Shown one piece after another: positions 1-15,005 of a DNA stretch of 64,000 bases. The translations under genes were made by a program, and so were the position numbers. Source of the DNA: Syngnathus acus (lineage: Eukaryota; Chordata; Actinopteri; Syngnathiformes; Syngnathidae); contig NC_051092.1 in NCBI RefSeq assembly GCF_901709675.1, forward strand, positions 13,638,491 through 13,702,490, read 5' to 3'. The notes beneath the pieces are model-generated. The model saw nothing but the letters and a program-made list of their open reading frames with translations. It had not been told where the DNA came from and did not search any database. How positions within the stretch are numbered: the stretch's first letter is position 1; each line of letters begins with the position of its first letter.

Positions 1-666
1 CGTTGCCGTCACGCTGTGAGTTGCAAATTGCATCTGTGTGACATCAATGCTCTCATCTCGCCTGTGTCAGACTCAGAAATTGTTGACCGTCAGCGCTCGA
101 GGGCCAAGAACAGCGAGGCAGGGGATGTGCCGGAGAAGTACTTTGTGGTCACAAACAATCAGCTTTTGCGTGTTAAGTACCTGCTTGTTTACTCTCAGAG
201 GAAACACATGTCCAGGTAAGAAGCTACACACTAAATGTCGCAAATAATCTAAAATTAACTACAGGGTATAATCAAACTTGATTGGGTACTCCAGAATGGG
301 AAACTTACCACACAATTGTAAAACAGCACATTAGAACATGAAACTCAGCGCAACGTGGAATTTCAAGTTATTACGTAAAACTCTGCATGTTAAAATAAAA
401 AGTTAGACTTAACGTGTTATAATTTAAAATGTGTCATTTATATTAGTGTGAAATTGATTCAAGTGATTACTTTTATTTAGAGGATAATTTGATAAAGAGT
501 TTGACAGTCTGTTTTCCCCCCCTCATCACAGACATTCCCGCAACACCTCGTGGTTCCTCAGACACCACTTTGCCGTCATGATGAGTCTTTATCTTCTGCT
601 GCTCATATTTATCGGCACGTTCAACTCCAACACGTTCACATCCTTTTGGAACAGACGCTTCAGCTG
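1..666 (+). CDS. parp16: PARP16, C-terminal two exons (partial)
   Basis: Protein mono-ADP-ribosyltransferase 16 is a tail-anchored ER and nuclear-envelope enzyme that modifies proteins such as ER stress sensors. Only the last two exons are present, at 1-215 and 532-666. The donor follows ACATGTCCAG and the acceptor is at 530-531; joining them restores an Arg codon and keeps the frame to TGA at 664-666. The first exon carries the end of the catalytic domain, including the run [20 protein letters not shown], which is characteristic of PARP16. The second exon encodes the hydrophobic segment [15 protein letters not shown] followed by a short polar tail ending FWNRRFS. This fits the known C-terminal membrane anchor with a short lumenal tail. 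The rest of the gene lies left of the window. The assignment is from remembered family sequence and is confident. Confidence 0.95.
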
Positions 667-3054
667 ACCCACCGCACTAATACTGACTCGGTTTTTATCC
701 GCTGTGCCTTCAGCACTGTAACAAGACGCCCATTGGCACCTTGACTGCACATTTTGATACTTTTTGTTTTCCTGCAACAGGCATTTTCTTCTGAAGGTAA
801 AAACATACTCTGTGACAGTACATAAATAAAAAAAAAAAGGAGCTTAAACTGAGACCATGTAGCATGCTGTTTAACCCCAATCCATATGTTGTCAAAAAAT
901 AATAATCTCGCCCACAATTTCTTTCCCCAATGTGATGTGTGCGCACTCAGGGCTGACAATAAGGTCAAGCGGCCAGACTATTCAAAACCTGAGTCCACAC
1001 ACTGGCTGTCAAGTTGCACTTAGAAGAAAAGGTCATGATTCCAGAGGACACAGTTAAGTTTTTTTATGCAATGTTTTTCACTTGTGTGACAATTGAGAAA
1101 GTTAAACTGCAACTTAAAACATAGCTTGTGCATTTATTAAAGGTTTTATGATAAAGAAAGTTTGGCCCTGAAATGCATTAACTGTTTAATGATTTCCAAC
1201 AGGAAATTGATCAAAATATGAACAAATCACAGGAAACTAATGATACTGGTTAAAAATGATTCAACTCCTTAAAAAGGTCATTTAGCTATTGTTAATAGCT
1301 AGCTAGCTTCCTAACTTTGACTGAATGCTAAATTAGCTAATATCAGCAATTGAGTTAATACATCTTACCCGTTTTCCTTTTGTCGTATTGGACTGATATA
1401 TTTTCAATGCTAGAATCTCGTGGTTTTTAGGCTTAGAAAAATTATATTTGAATTCTCTTAAAGCCATGAATGAGATTGTCTTGCACCTCCAAATATATTG
1501 TATCTGTTTTCAAATATAGCAAGTAAAAGCAGAGTTGTTAGAAAAATAAACACTCTTGTACTAACGTCCAGATACCTGAAAACTAGTACAGTAATGACGT
1601 ATTTGTACTTAGTTACTTCCCACCACTGCTAACCAGTATGTAAAGACAATTGTGTCCTCTCAAAAGGGAGTAACAGACTCAAATCTCGCTGCCGGCTTGC
1701 AAACCCCAATGAATCATTCTCACAGTATGTTTTAGGTGTTTTTATTGCACCGCAAATTTTGTATTCTATTGTACAAGGACTATGATCAATGAAACTAATT
1801 GTCGGCGAACGTAACTGTCTGAGAGTAAAGTCTTCCTGCAAAGAAGCCTATTGTAATAATTGAGTGGTTATTTCCAAACTTATATTGGGAAAAAAAAGCA
1901 CTTACTGGTAGCAATAAGCTATTGTAATCATGTCTTGTAACACACTGAAAACGGTAATGAAAATAAAATTCGGCTCATGTACTGTGATGTTTTTTTGAAA
2001 CTGGAAAAGATGTACAGGATATCTTTCCTTTTCTCCTGTCCACTAAAATTATTTTTTCCCCCTTGCACTGATATAAACACACGCACCATCTCTTCCAAAG
2101 AGGGCAACTCCACAATGTGGCACATAAAAATGCCAATGTCATGAAGCTGACATCTGTACACAGAACCTTGGATCGAGACGCAAACGAAAAGTGCTTCATC
2201 ATCTATCCAGGTATGGAGTCCTATAAAAACATATTTATTTTCATGGAAAAACCATTGAATAACACTGAATACATCATGATTGATCATTCAAGAGTCAAAA
2301 CTTGTTTGTAACGCCAACATCAAAAAGATGTCCCAGAAAACTGGAATTCAAAGCAATGGCTGGTGTCACCCCCCTCCCCCCCCCCTCCTCCTCAAACTGA
2401 GGAATGACATCTTTCAAATGAGCTGGATGTTAATGCCCTTTGTCGTCATTATCATGGACCATCAAGATGGCAAATGTGGGAGTGGCCATTATGGCTTTGT
2501 ATTTAGTTAAAAGTCTAGTCTATCTTACAATACAGAACCTTAAAATATTGTCTCAGAACATTTTTTTTAACTGCACCTTTTAAACAGACAACTGCATGTA
2601 ATGGAGTAAAGCATCACAAAAGTAAAGCAGGCATACTGGAAACATAACACTAATCTTTTTTTCTTTAAAAAATAAAAACACAACAGAGCCAAAGTATCCG
2701 TACTAAAATCTCAACTTAAAAAAAAATTTGAAGGGGAAAAAAAAAAACTGTACATGTATTTACAAGAAAATAGTAACTATAATACAAGTTTGACTGGCCA
2801 AACACAAACACATTCAGTTTTGTCGATCCAAAGTGGCGGACAAAACACCTCCAAAGAAGCGAGCTCGCTGCAGTGAGCAATTTAGTCACATTGTCAAGAG
2901 TGTCTCTGCATAAAAACATCAATTTCATTCTTTTTTTTCATTTTTTTTTCTTTCCTAATAGAAAAACAATAATGTCAATATGGAGTTTATCGAGAAATCC
3001 ATTGACTACATCCTTCCCTTATAGGGTGCGGTGCAGGGGGCGGAAGCCAGTTGC
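667..3054. other. 3' UTRs and intergenic DNA between parp16 and ctdspl2
   Basis: No coding exon was found here. The parp16 3' UTR starts at 667, and a candidate AATAAA lies at 825-830 just before an A-rich run. The right part is probably the 3' UTR of minus-strand ctdspl2; TTTATT (AATAAA on the minus strand) occurs near 1740, and no single end site stands out. A C-rich run lies near 2370-2395. A dispersed-repeat fragment at 1570-1628 is listed separately. The small open frames here show neither recognisable protein nor splice context. Confidence 0.6.
1570..1628. repeat. Dispersed repeat fragment (copy 1)
   Basis: This segment shares ordered words with 23651-23723 in a cep152 intron: ACCTGAAAACT, then CAGTAAT, then a TTACTTNCCACCACTG block. 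The end block GTTACTTCCCACCACTG resembles the terminal part of a high-copy repeat seen in many fish genomes. The family name is not certain. Confidence 0.45.
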
Positions 3055-6000
3055 TCAGTCTGAAGGCAAGAGGTCGTGCAAGCGAAAGCGCTCTCTGATG
3101 TGCGGTCGGACGTCGTCGTTCTAGCAAAATCGACGTGACATGAAGCAGATAGAGTTAAAAAAAAAAAAAAAAAAAAAGTATTGTTAACCCACGTTAGCCC
3201 TTTTGCCAAAATCCAACACTAATTGACGGCCCCTTGCAAAAGAGTTTAAAGAAGTAATCGTCTTCACTTGGAAAATTGACGCCACTAGGTGGTGCTAAAG
3301 AAACACAAGAATATGTTGCGTGAACTCTTACCAGCTCAACCAGCTTCTCCAGGAAAGGAACCAGCTTGAGAAGCTCGCTGTCATTTCGATCCACGAACCA
3401 GCTCTCGATTGGGATCCCATTAGAGAGCTGATAATACACACGAGCGCACAATTCTCAAAACAACTTGTACTGTTGTGCCCTTGCTTTCGGACCACAACCA
3501 CAATCACTGACACACAATTTGATGAGACACAGTTATTACCTGATAGGCGAAAGCTTGTGGTGAATTGTCGATTATTATTGTCTTGGAAAGATCCCGTCCC
3601 AAAATGTTGAGGTCTTTTATATAATTTCCTTGGACACACACGCAGTGCTCACGAAAAAGACGGTGTCTAAACACACACACACACAAATATGTTCACCATT
3701 GAGGAAAAAAATATGAAGACATATTTTTGGCTCTTTTTTCTCCCACTATTACTTCACTGACCTGACCAGCTGCTTTTTGGGATCGAGGATGTTGAGCAAC
3801 TTGTCAGCGTATACTTTCTTTGACGCCGTGAAGAGAATAATCTGCAATGACAAAATGTAATTGTTAAACCCAGAGCAGCTTGAGTTAAGTCAAATCCCCG
3901 TTTGTGTGGAGTGAAAAGAAAACCTCACCTCATACATTTGAGACATGCGCTCCAGAAACTCTCGGAAAAAGGGCCTTAATCGCACATACACCTACATTCA
4001 GGGAGATGGGTTAACAGCAACAAAGACTAAAACATGGACACATAGCTAGTTTGAGAGAGTTCTTACCTGGTAGATTACATCCTGAAAGAGCACAGGGAAC
4101 GTCAGTGCAGCATCTTCCAGTTCGTTCAAACTGCAGTGAACTAAGGTTTCATCCTGGGGAAGAAAAAAAAAAAAAAAACATACACAGTGACTACTCACTT
4201 TCTAAGAGGACACAAAGTGCAAAAGAGTCCTTGGCTTTTTTTTTTTTTTTTTTTACCAAGTCTAGGACAAGTGAAAACTCGGGCGTGCTGCGCGTCTTCA
4301 AAGGTAGTGCTGGTTTGCGTGTCAGCTGCTCTTCTGTCAACGGTGGCACGTGCTTGATGAAGAAGTACCTTCAAAGTAAGACGCCACCAAAAAAAGGACA
4401 GTTACATTTGGAAGGTGACGAGGATGCATGGCGTTGGTGCTTGTTGTTGAGAGCAAGACATTTTTGAACCATGAAGTGTAAATCCAACCTTAGTGGCAAT
4501 TGATAGGTGGCAAATTTATTTAAATCTTAATCTGTGATCTCTAAATTGCTTTTGCTGGTGTCTAGTGGTTCTTTGTTTTTATGTAGCAAGCATTGTAATT
4601 TAGGAGCATAACATCCCTGACCCCGAAGCTCCGCTTTTATATTTATTAGATATCTTTACTTGGCAGCTCATTATTTGTGTACTAGTGTGTGTGTGCGCAC
4701 ACTTACGGGTCAAATACCTCCCAGTCTTCCTCGTATGACGGCTCTGTGGGGGCGGGGGGTAACGTGTGTGGATAGCTGCCATCAGGCAAACAACCAGGAG
4801 GAGCTGTGGGAGATAGATTTATACATTTTTTATGATGTGCCTAAATATTAAAATAAAGGTAATGTACACATTTATTGAGATGATAAACTATATGATTGTG
4901 GTGAGAAAATTAAGCTTCAAATTTGCTTTGTGAACCAGGTGTTTTATTTTTGGACTCCTCTAGATGGCACTGTTGGTGTTCTTTACATAGGAGTTCGAGC
5001 TGATGGTACCTGTTAACGAGGGCATGTCACTTTCAGTCACAATCTCAGCGTCCTCCACGGTGGAGTCAGTGCTCATCTGGAGTCTCTGCTGCAACGGCGG
5101 GGCGCCATGACAAGCTGTGATTCCATCGGAGGACGTGAGCATGCTGCTGGGCATTTCCTCGGCCTGCTCGATGTCTAGCTGCTTCATGATCTCCTCTGCC
5201 TCCATAGCTTGGCCCGGAGAGTCGGAACCAGGAGTGGCTAAATAAAGGATGGCAATTTTCTTCAAAAAGACATCTTGTGGAAAATGTATGTATTACCGTT
5301 TCTATACAAAGAGTGACTAGCCAAGTGTGAAATTACACGAGCAGGAAATGTAATGATGTGTGGGTGTTTTACCAGTTTTGGTTGCTGGTGAGAAAAAGTT
5401 GAAAACAGGAGAGAGGATAGTTCCTAGGAGGGTTGTGTGCGGAGGACTGCTCGTCGCCTCAACTGAAGCTTCGAGTTTGCCGTTTGGTTTTAAGGGTTTG
5501 CTGTTGCATGTTACTGTATCTGTTACTGGGGAAAAAAACAAAACATTCAGCATATTGCTTTGTGGCAAAAGGTTGCATGTAACAATATCGTACCTTTACC
5601 TGGACTTTTTCGGCAAACTCTAGAGACGGTTTTGTTGGCAAGGCCTCGCGTTTGTGGTGCTGACGTGATGAGGTCACTTTTAGCGCTGCAATTAATACGA
5701 CTCCTCTTGGCAGGAATATTCGGCTCCACCTGTCGAATATAAAAACGGGTACGATGATACAAAACCTTTTGTTACAGTTTTCATCTCTCAATACAGGACC
5801 ACGTTCCCTCACCAAGGAAACATTTCCAATTCAGTGGCGTTCACTTTAAATGTTTTTCCAGCACCTTACAGCGGCGGCATCACTTTGTTCCAAAATTTTG
5901 ATTTTTTTTTATGGGCTAATTGGTAGACTACTTGAAAGCTTCATTACAAGTCAGTTCTGTTTATTGTTAGGCCTACCTTGACAGGGTCGCCCCGGATGAA

Positions 6001-6162
6001 CTTCTTGATGGTGGACAAGAGGCCCGCTTCATTCTTCGGCATCCTGCCTCGGCCTCTTAGTGGGGACGCCGCCACTGTACAGTGTTTCCTTTTGGCCAGA
6101 GACGTAGGGGCTCGACGGCCTAAGGTGGGCTGCTGAGAAGCTTTACGCGCTCTCAGCCGCAT
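3055..6162 (-). CDS. ctdspl2: CTD small phosphatase-like protein 2, 12 coding exons
   Basis: This is a nuclear haloacid-dehalogenase-type Ser/Thr phosphatase of the SCP/CTDSP family. Exons, 5' to 3' on the minus strand: 6162-5977, 5729-5600, 5525-5373, 5237-5010, 4803-4707, 4368-4257, 4153-4067, 3991-3929, 3841-3762, 3666-3540, 3427-3332, 3120-3055. They sum to 1425 nt, or 474 aa, and every junction is in phase (the human protein is about 466 aa). The N-terminus [11 protein letters not shown] matches the family. A low-complexity regulatory region follows, including [18 protein letters not shown]. The catalytic DxDxT motif is DLDET at about residues 301-305, split by the exon 6/7 junction. Later blocks include [36 protein letters not shown] and [20 protein letters not shown]. 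The end is [11 protein letters not shown]. No defect was seen. Confidence 0.97.
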
Positions 6163-6188
6163 TGTGCTCTGGCATCACATAGAAGGAT
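6163..6188 (-). other. ctdspl2: ctdspl2 5' UTR segment of exon 2
   Basis: On the minus strand an acceptor reading TTGGCAG ends at 6189, leaving 26 nt of 5' UTR before the start codon. A matching donor (TCT|GTGAGTAC) lies at 7334/7333 in the CpG-rich region, so a non-coding first exon is likely. This is inferred from splice-site matches only. Confidence 0.5.
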
Positions 6189-7258
6189 CTGCCAAGAGAT
6201 GTTGAAAATTTTCATTTAGACTGGGGGAAAAAAAAGTTACTTAAAAGGGAGTTACTTTCTTTTTTTTTCTTGCATTATTTCACACGTTTACAATAACATG
6301 GGTAATTTATCCTCAAACATCTCCATTTGAACAGAACTCGATATAAGCGACATCCTTATCCAGTTGGGATTGTGATAAATGGATTTCTTTTTTTTTTTAA
6401 ACAAAAGGTCCATTTGTTTTTACATATTTACTCTGATTCAAGCATTTTATGGAGATGTGGCATTGAACATTAACAAACCTGCTCTAGAAACTAATTTAAT
6501 TTCAAAAGCAAATATCAAACCTGATGAAAAACTCCCAACTATTATAACCTCGGTGTTTTGATGCAAACGTATGTCAGTTTTATTTTTAACATTTAAAGTT
6601 TTGGAGGTTGGGAAATAATGAGTTGAAGGTTCTCCCCACATCATTTGCGGCAACTCATCTGCTTGCATTGCGGCGCAGCCGATGTCAACATTCCCTCATG
6701 TTGCTCACTTATGTCTACACCACAACCACTGAGGATCAATTCTGTAATTGACCTGCCAATTGTGCTTAATGTGATGTGTGGTCACTTTAACTCGCGACCA
6801 TCCGAGCCGAACGTCTTCGAAATGTGCTTTTGAACAGCACCGCCGAATGCGCTCACCATAAAACATTCGGACAGGAGAGACGTCACCAATGGTTGACGTT
6901 AGCCCGCCGATATATAACTTGACGCGGACAATCGCCGCCAGTGGAACGTGGACGAGATCGCGACAATACAAGCCTTGTTTTCACTGTTCCTCCGTAAATA
7001 TGTCAACGTTGCCAGGTTCCTCCGATCAGTTCCGTCGCTTACGTTTAGCCACTGTTAGCTTTCATGCTAACAAAACGAGAAGGAAACGATGACATTACGG
7101 AGACGTGGGTAATTTCGAACGTGTGTTTAGCAGGCTAACGCATCATTGACTTGGCAGTGAAAACAACAATATTCCCCCGAGCTACGGTCTGGCATCGTTT
7201 TGTTTCGATTCACGGCTATTTTCAGCCATTAGACTACGCCCCCTTTGCTGGCTAGCAG

Positions 7259-7660
7259 CTAGCTAGCAGACAAGCTAAGCGAAGCCACAAACACTTCACG
7301 GCTCACACATGTTGACGCTGTACTTGTACTCACAGAAAAAACGGACGAAACGCTTCCAAAAACGTCCCGCGGCGTTTTCAGCTCTGCGGCCGAGAAGCCG
7401 CAACGGCGCCCGCCAGAGGTCGGCGCGAACGCTCGCTGCTTGCCCACTGGCGTCTGTGGCTGTCTCTCGGTGGTTAGTAGTCACAGATCGACCATGTCTA
7501 CGGACGCCATTTCCCGCCTCCTCCTCATCACAAACATACGCGAGTGCGCGCGAGAATGCGACATGCGCGCGCGCGAACAAACGTGGCGTGGAGAAGACAG
7601 GAAAACGAGCGCACCGCGGACACGGCTTCCAACAGAACAAAAACACGAGAAATCGAAAGA
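7259..7660 (-). promoter_or_regulatory. ctdspl2: CpG-rich promoter and first-exon region of ctdspl2
   Basis: This stretch is rich in CpG against AT-rich flanks and lies about 1.2 kb upstream of the ctdspl2 start codon. A good minus-strand donor ends an untranslated exon at 7334. Long open frames on both strands here reflect high GC content rather than genes. Nothing was found between 6200 and 7250 apart from the presumed first intron. Confidence 0.6.
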
Positions 7661-7689
7661 AGAGGGGGAAAAAATACCAGGAATAAAAA

Positions 7690-8582
7690 TATTAATCTGA
7701 ACAAAGCGAGGTATAGTGGATTCACCTATTGACAGTTTTCCCCCCACAATATATGTATTTTTGGTAGGTGGCAATCCCCTTTTTTCGGTGGAAAAAAACA
7801 TATTGGGGGTTTATTTGTTTTCTTTGGAGAATTTAATGTTTGACCAATGCATTTCAATTGACGTAAATTTTGTGCGGATTTTCACTCAAAACAGCAGAAC
7901 CACATAATTCCTTCCACTGGGTGGCAAAGGAGTAAAAAGATTTCAGAACAAATTCGTTGTCCTCTTTAACATCCTTTTTCCCCCCCACCACACAGCACTG
8001 AAATAGTAACAAATATTATTCATAGCACCCTGATAAATAATTATTTAGATACAATTGTCAGCAATAAATAGCACAATTTATGATTTTTATCTCCACTTGT
8101 CCACCGTGTCACGTTCACCTTACTAAGGTCACCTTAGCACGAATTGCTCTTGGCTTGGTTGTGAATAAAGACCTACTTGACTTTTTGTTTTATCGCCAGG
8201 CTTTCAAAAATAATCCACCCGTTAAATGAACCGCTCACAAGTGTTGCAGATGCGCTGGAGCCCATCGTAGCTGTCTTCAGAGATACATAAAATAACATGT
8301 TAATGTTTCAGTTTCTAATACTTTACTTACTATAATCTCACAAAGGAAAACCACTAAGAAACTTTGAGTCAGTTTTCATTCACATTCATAGTTTGGCGTA
8401 GAAACACATTGCGATACACTAGGAAGTCCAACTGCGATCCAGCAAATTTAACTAATGTTCCGTTTTTAACATTCACGTACATTAACACAACTTGGACAAA
8501 ATCCACACGTTGCAAGTTAAACTGTATGAAACAAATATTATGCTGTCTTTAGTAGAATCTGAATACAATCAAGCAAGGCCAT
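7690..8582. other. Intergenic DNA between ctdspl2 promoter and sqor
   Basis: AT-rich DNA with no convincing gene. One short minus-strand segment at 8222-8275 reads as a plausible end of a coding exon and is discussed as a finding. The sqor polyadenylation signal bounds this stretch on the right. Confidence 0.5.
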
Positions 8583-8588
8583 TTTATT
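8583..8588 (-). other. sqor: Polyadenylation signal of sqor
   Basis: TTTATT on the plus strand reads AATAAA on the minus strand, about 80 nt beyond the sqor stop codon. This predicts a short 3' UTR. It is the first such hexamer downstream. Confidence 0.6.
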
Positions 8589-8667
8589 CGTCAGCGATAT
8601 GAAAGCTAAATCTTATGTCCTGTAAAGTAAAAGCGGCTTTTCCCCACTGATCATTCATCATCAGGAA

Positions 8668-11489
<2,822 letters not shown>

Positions 11490-11524
11490 TTTATTCCAAC
11501 TGTTCTCATCTCTGGGTGTTTATT
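11490..11524 (-). other. nop10: Two candidate nop10 polyadenylation signals
   Basis: TTTATT occurs at 11490-11495 and 11519-11524, giving AATAAA on the minus strand about 190-230 nt past the nop10 stop. Either would give a normal short 3' UTR. Confidence 0.5.
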
Positions 11525-11717
11525 GGACACCTTCAACACAAAATCAAATGTCTTAAAAAAAACAAAAAACAAGGAATTATTACAAAGGGACAATGCAATG
11601 TGAACATCACAGAGCACACTTGCAGGAGTAGAATTTGGGACAAGTCCTGGCGTGATAAGGATTTAACGTTTCCTTCTCTTCTATGCATTCCAGATATCCC
11701 TCCATATCTGATCTCGT

Positions 11718-12093
11718 TCACAGAACAGGTCGAGGCTGTTGGGTGAGCAGAAGTCCGAAGCGTTTTTTCAGGGTCACCCGGTGTCGAGAGAACTTGTCGT
11801 CTGGGGAGAAGCGGGCTGGGTGGGCCGAGCAGGTAGGCTGGCCATTGGGTGCCACTTTCTGTCAATCGGGAACAAAACAAGGTTAGTTAATTACAATTTT
11901 AAGAAACAGCCCAGTGATAAATTGACCTGAAACTGGTCTGAGAAGAAATATTAAGGGATTCAAAATAACACTAACAACAGGCTCCAGAGATTTGACTGGG
12001 TAATGCTAGCTGCTAATAATATGACGAAAAACAACATACCTTCAAAGTGTAGACTCTGTCCCCATTATCGTCGAGGTAAATTTGCAAGAACAT
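11718..12093 (-). CDS. nop10: NOP10 H/ACA ribonucleoprotein subunit, 2 exons
   Basis: NOP10 is one of four core proteins of H/ACA small nucleolar and Cajal-body RNPs. It bridges dyskerin and NHP2 for rRNA pseudouridylation, and it is also part of telomerase. Exon 1 is 12093-12040 (18 codons, beginning [18 protein letters not shown]). Exon 2 is 11858-11718 (46 codons plus stop). The protein is 64 aa, the same length as the human protein. The second exon has [20 protein letters not shown] and ends [11 protein letters not shown], all diagnostic of the family. Donor GAAG|GTATG and acceptor GACAG are canonical. The gene lies between sqor and galk2, all on the minus strand, with separate polyadenylation signals, so there is no sign of co-transcription. 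Confidence 0.98.
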
Positions 12094-12204
12094 GTCGCCA
12101 GTCAGCAAAGGACTAATAACAAACAGCAGGGACAACAGCAAATTTCCCTTATATTAGTCCGCACACTGCGAATCGTACCACGTTTTTCAAGCAGATTAAA
12201 AACA

Positions 12205-12262
12205 AGAGCGGATTTCCGGTTTGAAGCCCTACGGCGCTAAGCATTCTGGGAAAGGGAGTTTT
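12205..12262 (-). promoter_or_regulatory. nop10: nop10 promoter elements (ETS-like and ZNF143-like)
   Basis: About 110-170 bp upstream of the nop10 start lie ATTTCCGG (an ETS/GABP-type site, CCGGAAAT on the minus strand) near 12213 and GCATTCTGGGAAAGGGAGT at 12241-12259. The latter matches 15 of 19 positions of the ACTACAATTCCCAGAATGC housekeeping element in reverse orientation. The TSS is not located. The match is to a remembered consensus. Confidence 0.5.
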
Positions 12263-12609
12263 TTTAGAATCGAATTTCGTTTCATCGGGGAATGATCACT
12301 GAAAAACATTTATTCTTGTACAGTGATGCTCTATACTGGTTAATATACTGTTCAAATGCAAATGATTTTATAATCTAAAAATAAATGAGGGTTATTTGAT
12401 TTTCGTATAAAAATAAACACTAAATTTAAAATACAGCTCGATTGTCTTGTATTTGCAACAAGTAATGGAAAGCCTAACGAAAGTCTTATTTTCAATTTTT
12501 ATTTCTACAACAAAAATAGAATAAGACGCCAAAGGAGAAACTTATTCCCGGAAGTTGTCACCTTAAGTATATCAAATACTGACCAGAAGACAAGATAGCA
12601 CAAACAACA

Positions 12610-12615
12610 TTTATT
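12610..12615 (-). other. galk2: Polyadenylation signal of galk2
   Basis: TTTATT (AATAAA on the minus strand) lies about 120 nt past the galk2 stop codon in AT-rich DNA. It is a likely 3' end; the rest of 12263-12733 holds nothing else recognised. Confidence 0.5.
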
Positions 12616-12733
12616 GCAAAAAAATTGTCTAAAAAAAGTTTTCCTTCATTTGCCTGAATAAATTCAAATTTTTGCTACCTTATTGTTATTCTGCTTTTTT
12701 TGTTCAAGTGAATACTGTATATAACAATACACA

Positions 12734-15005
12734 TCATTTCTCAAAATAAATTGCAGCTCCTCCTCCAGGCTTTGATACAAACAAACTTTGCTTTTCCATT
12801 GCTGCTCTTCGTGGGTCAGGGAGGTAGTAAGCTTTCCTTACTGCTTGCAAGAAAGACTGGACTTTGTCCCTGTGAACCATGGACACAGCGCAGCCGCCCC
12901 AACCTGCTCCTGTCAGACGGGAGCCTACAGCACCCGATTTCCTGTCAGTATGGCAAAAAAAAAAAATCTGTGAGGACATTTACTGATATGTTCTGATGAC
13001 TTCTTCATCCGATCTATAGAAAATGCATACTCAAGACCTCTATTGTATTTTGGAGATTAGGTCAGACTTTATACTCACAGGCAAATGTCCACCAATTGGT
13101 CCAGTTCAGGGCAGCTGCACTCATAAAGATCTCTGCAGCTCGCGTGGCTTTGGTTCATCAAGTCACCCAGTAACTGCATCGAATCGCTAGGTGCACAGTC
13201 ACACACGTTCTTGAAGCGTAGCACACGTGCTGCTTCGCCGTATACATGCTTGGCTCGCTGGTATAGCTTGAACTGAGTTACTATGAGTGACAAAAAAAAT
13301 AAAAAGTAAGAAATCAAATTCATGCTTGTCTTTGTTGCATTCTTTCTGCTGTTTATTTGCTCACCGTGTTGAGTATTAGCACTAAGCAACTCTGTGGAGA
13401 ACTGCTGGGAGGTGATTCCCAAAATCTTACAGATCTCATCTCGGCTGTACGGTTCAGGATGTAGGACTTCCTCCACCAGTGCCAGCATCTCTTCCAGAGA
13501 TGCATTTATCTCTGTCGGCACCTGGGCCAGCTTCAAAAACTCTTTCTGGTTCAAACCTTTAGCTTGGGCCAGCAACTGTGCTCACAATAACACAAGCAAA
13601 TGTTTGTTGGCTTTCCACACATCCGAGATGTTTTTCAGATTCTTAAAAAAATTAGACCTTCCCTTGACATCATACCTTTGTCGCGATCCGACAATCCACC
13701 ACACGGCTGTTGTAATGAGAAGATGCCGCTTTATTCATCTCCACACATGAGTTGGAAATTACAAATACAGCACTGTCAGGGAGTGGGACATCAGTGGTCC
13801 TCAAAGGTCCAAATTCAATCAGTTTTGCCTGTTGGAGGGCACATCACACAAAAAAATTCTATTGAGTGGACCTGCTATATTTATTCATGAGAGTGAAGAC
13901 TTTTTACATACAGTTTCTTTCTCTGCCAGGATTGAGATGGACTGGTCCATGCCGCCTCCCTCGGTGCCAATGTAGCTCTCACATTTGGTACATGTCTCTG
14001 CGAGATCTACCTGAAATACAAAGATGATGTTTGTTAAGCACGTCTGCTGGTTATCATAGTATTCTGGAATGATTCGATTATGGATTACTTTGGAGAGGGA
14101 CTTCTGATTTGCCTCCATTGTTATGAGTCCAGCACAACAAACCAGAGCACTAGAACTGGACAGGCCGGAGCTTGGAGGAACGTTTCCGTCGATGACACAT
14201 GACATTCCCTGTAAACGTGCGATCCCAAACTTCTCCTATTGTGAACACAAGAGGTTTAATTTGTGAAATTTGGACCTTTTGTTTATATTGCGCAGTCTGA
14301 TCAAGGTTCATATGTCATACCTGAATGCCTTTAACTCCACACAGGAAATAATAATACCACTTTGGGTTATTTTTGTCAATAACAATTTCCTCTGAGGTGG
14401 ACACTGTGATATTGCTGCAGAATAAAAACAGACATATTTCATATTTATTATCCCGTCTATGATGGTCATGTATACTACCCACATATGGAAAGGTTTAAAG
14501 TCCCACCTGTAGAGAGGATTAATATTAGATAGTTGGATCGTCCCTGAATTATTTAACGAGACGGCAGCAAGAATATTCTGTTCAATTGCCATCGGAAGCA
14601 CAGAGAAGCCACAATAATCAATGTGCTCTCCTGTAATATAAAAGAAAATGAGGGAAACAAGCAGAATTTAATGTCAACCATAAAACAAAGACATACTGGG
14701 ATCAAAGCATATTTAATTTTTTTTTATCCAATGTTATACAGTGTTTTTTAATTATATCATTCAATAGAGTTCATTACATTCTGCATTGAAGTTAGTTACC
14801 TATGAGATTGACTCTTCCAGGTGCACATGCATAGAAGAGAGGTGATCCTCCATACTGTCTTTCAAAAGTATTTTTCAAGTTTTGCAGCCTAAATATAAAG
14901 AAAGCAAACATCATTTCCTTAATTCCTTAGCCTTTACGTAACTGCAGATACTCACCTTTCATCATCAACGACCGAAACTTTGAATTTGGGAGGATTTGTT
15001 GCCAT
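12734..15005 (-). CDS. galk2: N-acetylgalactosamine kinase, 10 exons
   Basis: GALK2 is a cytosolic GHMP-family kinase that phosphorylates GalNAc at C1, with weak galactose activity, in amino-sugar salvage. Exons on the minus strand: 15005-14956, 14888-14800, 14630-14507, 14414-14321, 14235-14089, 14010-13912, 13828-13676, 13575-13365, 13280-13079, 12941-12734. They sum to 1377 nt, or 458 aa, equal to the human length, with every junction in phase. The sugar-binding start [16 protein letters not shown] spans exons 2-3. The GHMP ATP-binding loop [11 protein letters not shown] is at about residues 139-149. [11 protein letters not shown] lies in exon 6. The third GHMP motif, [16 protein letters not shown], is in the last exon. 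The C-terminus is [12 protein letters not shown]. It shares an upstream region with cep152 on the opposite strand. Confidence 0.97.

Noticed and set aside
7309-7686. Overlapping long open frames on both strands in the CpG-rich region
   Set aside because: They are mutually overlapping, GC-driven and without recognisable domains; the region is the ctdspl2 promoter and first exon.
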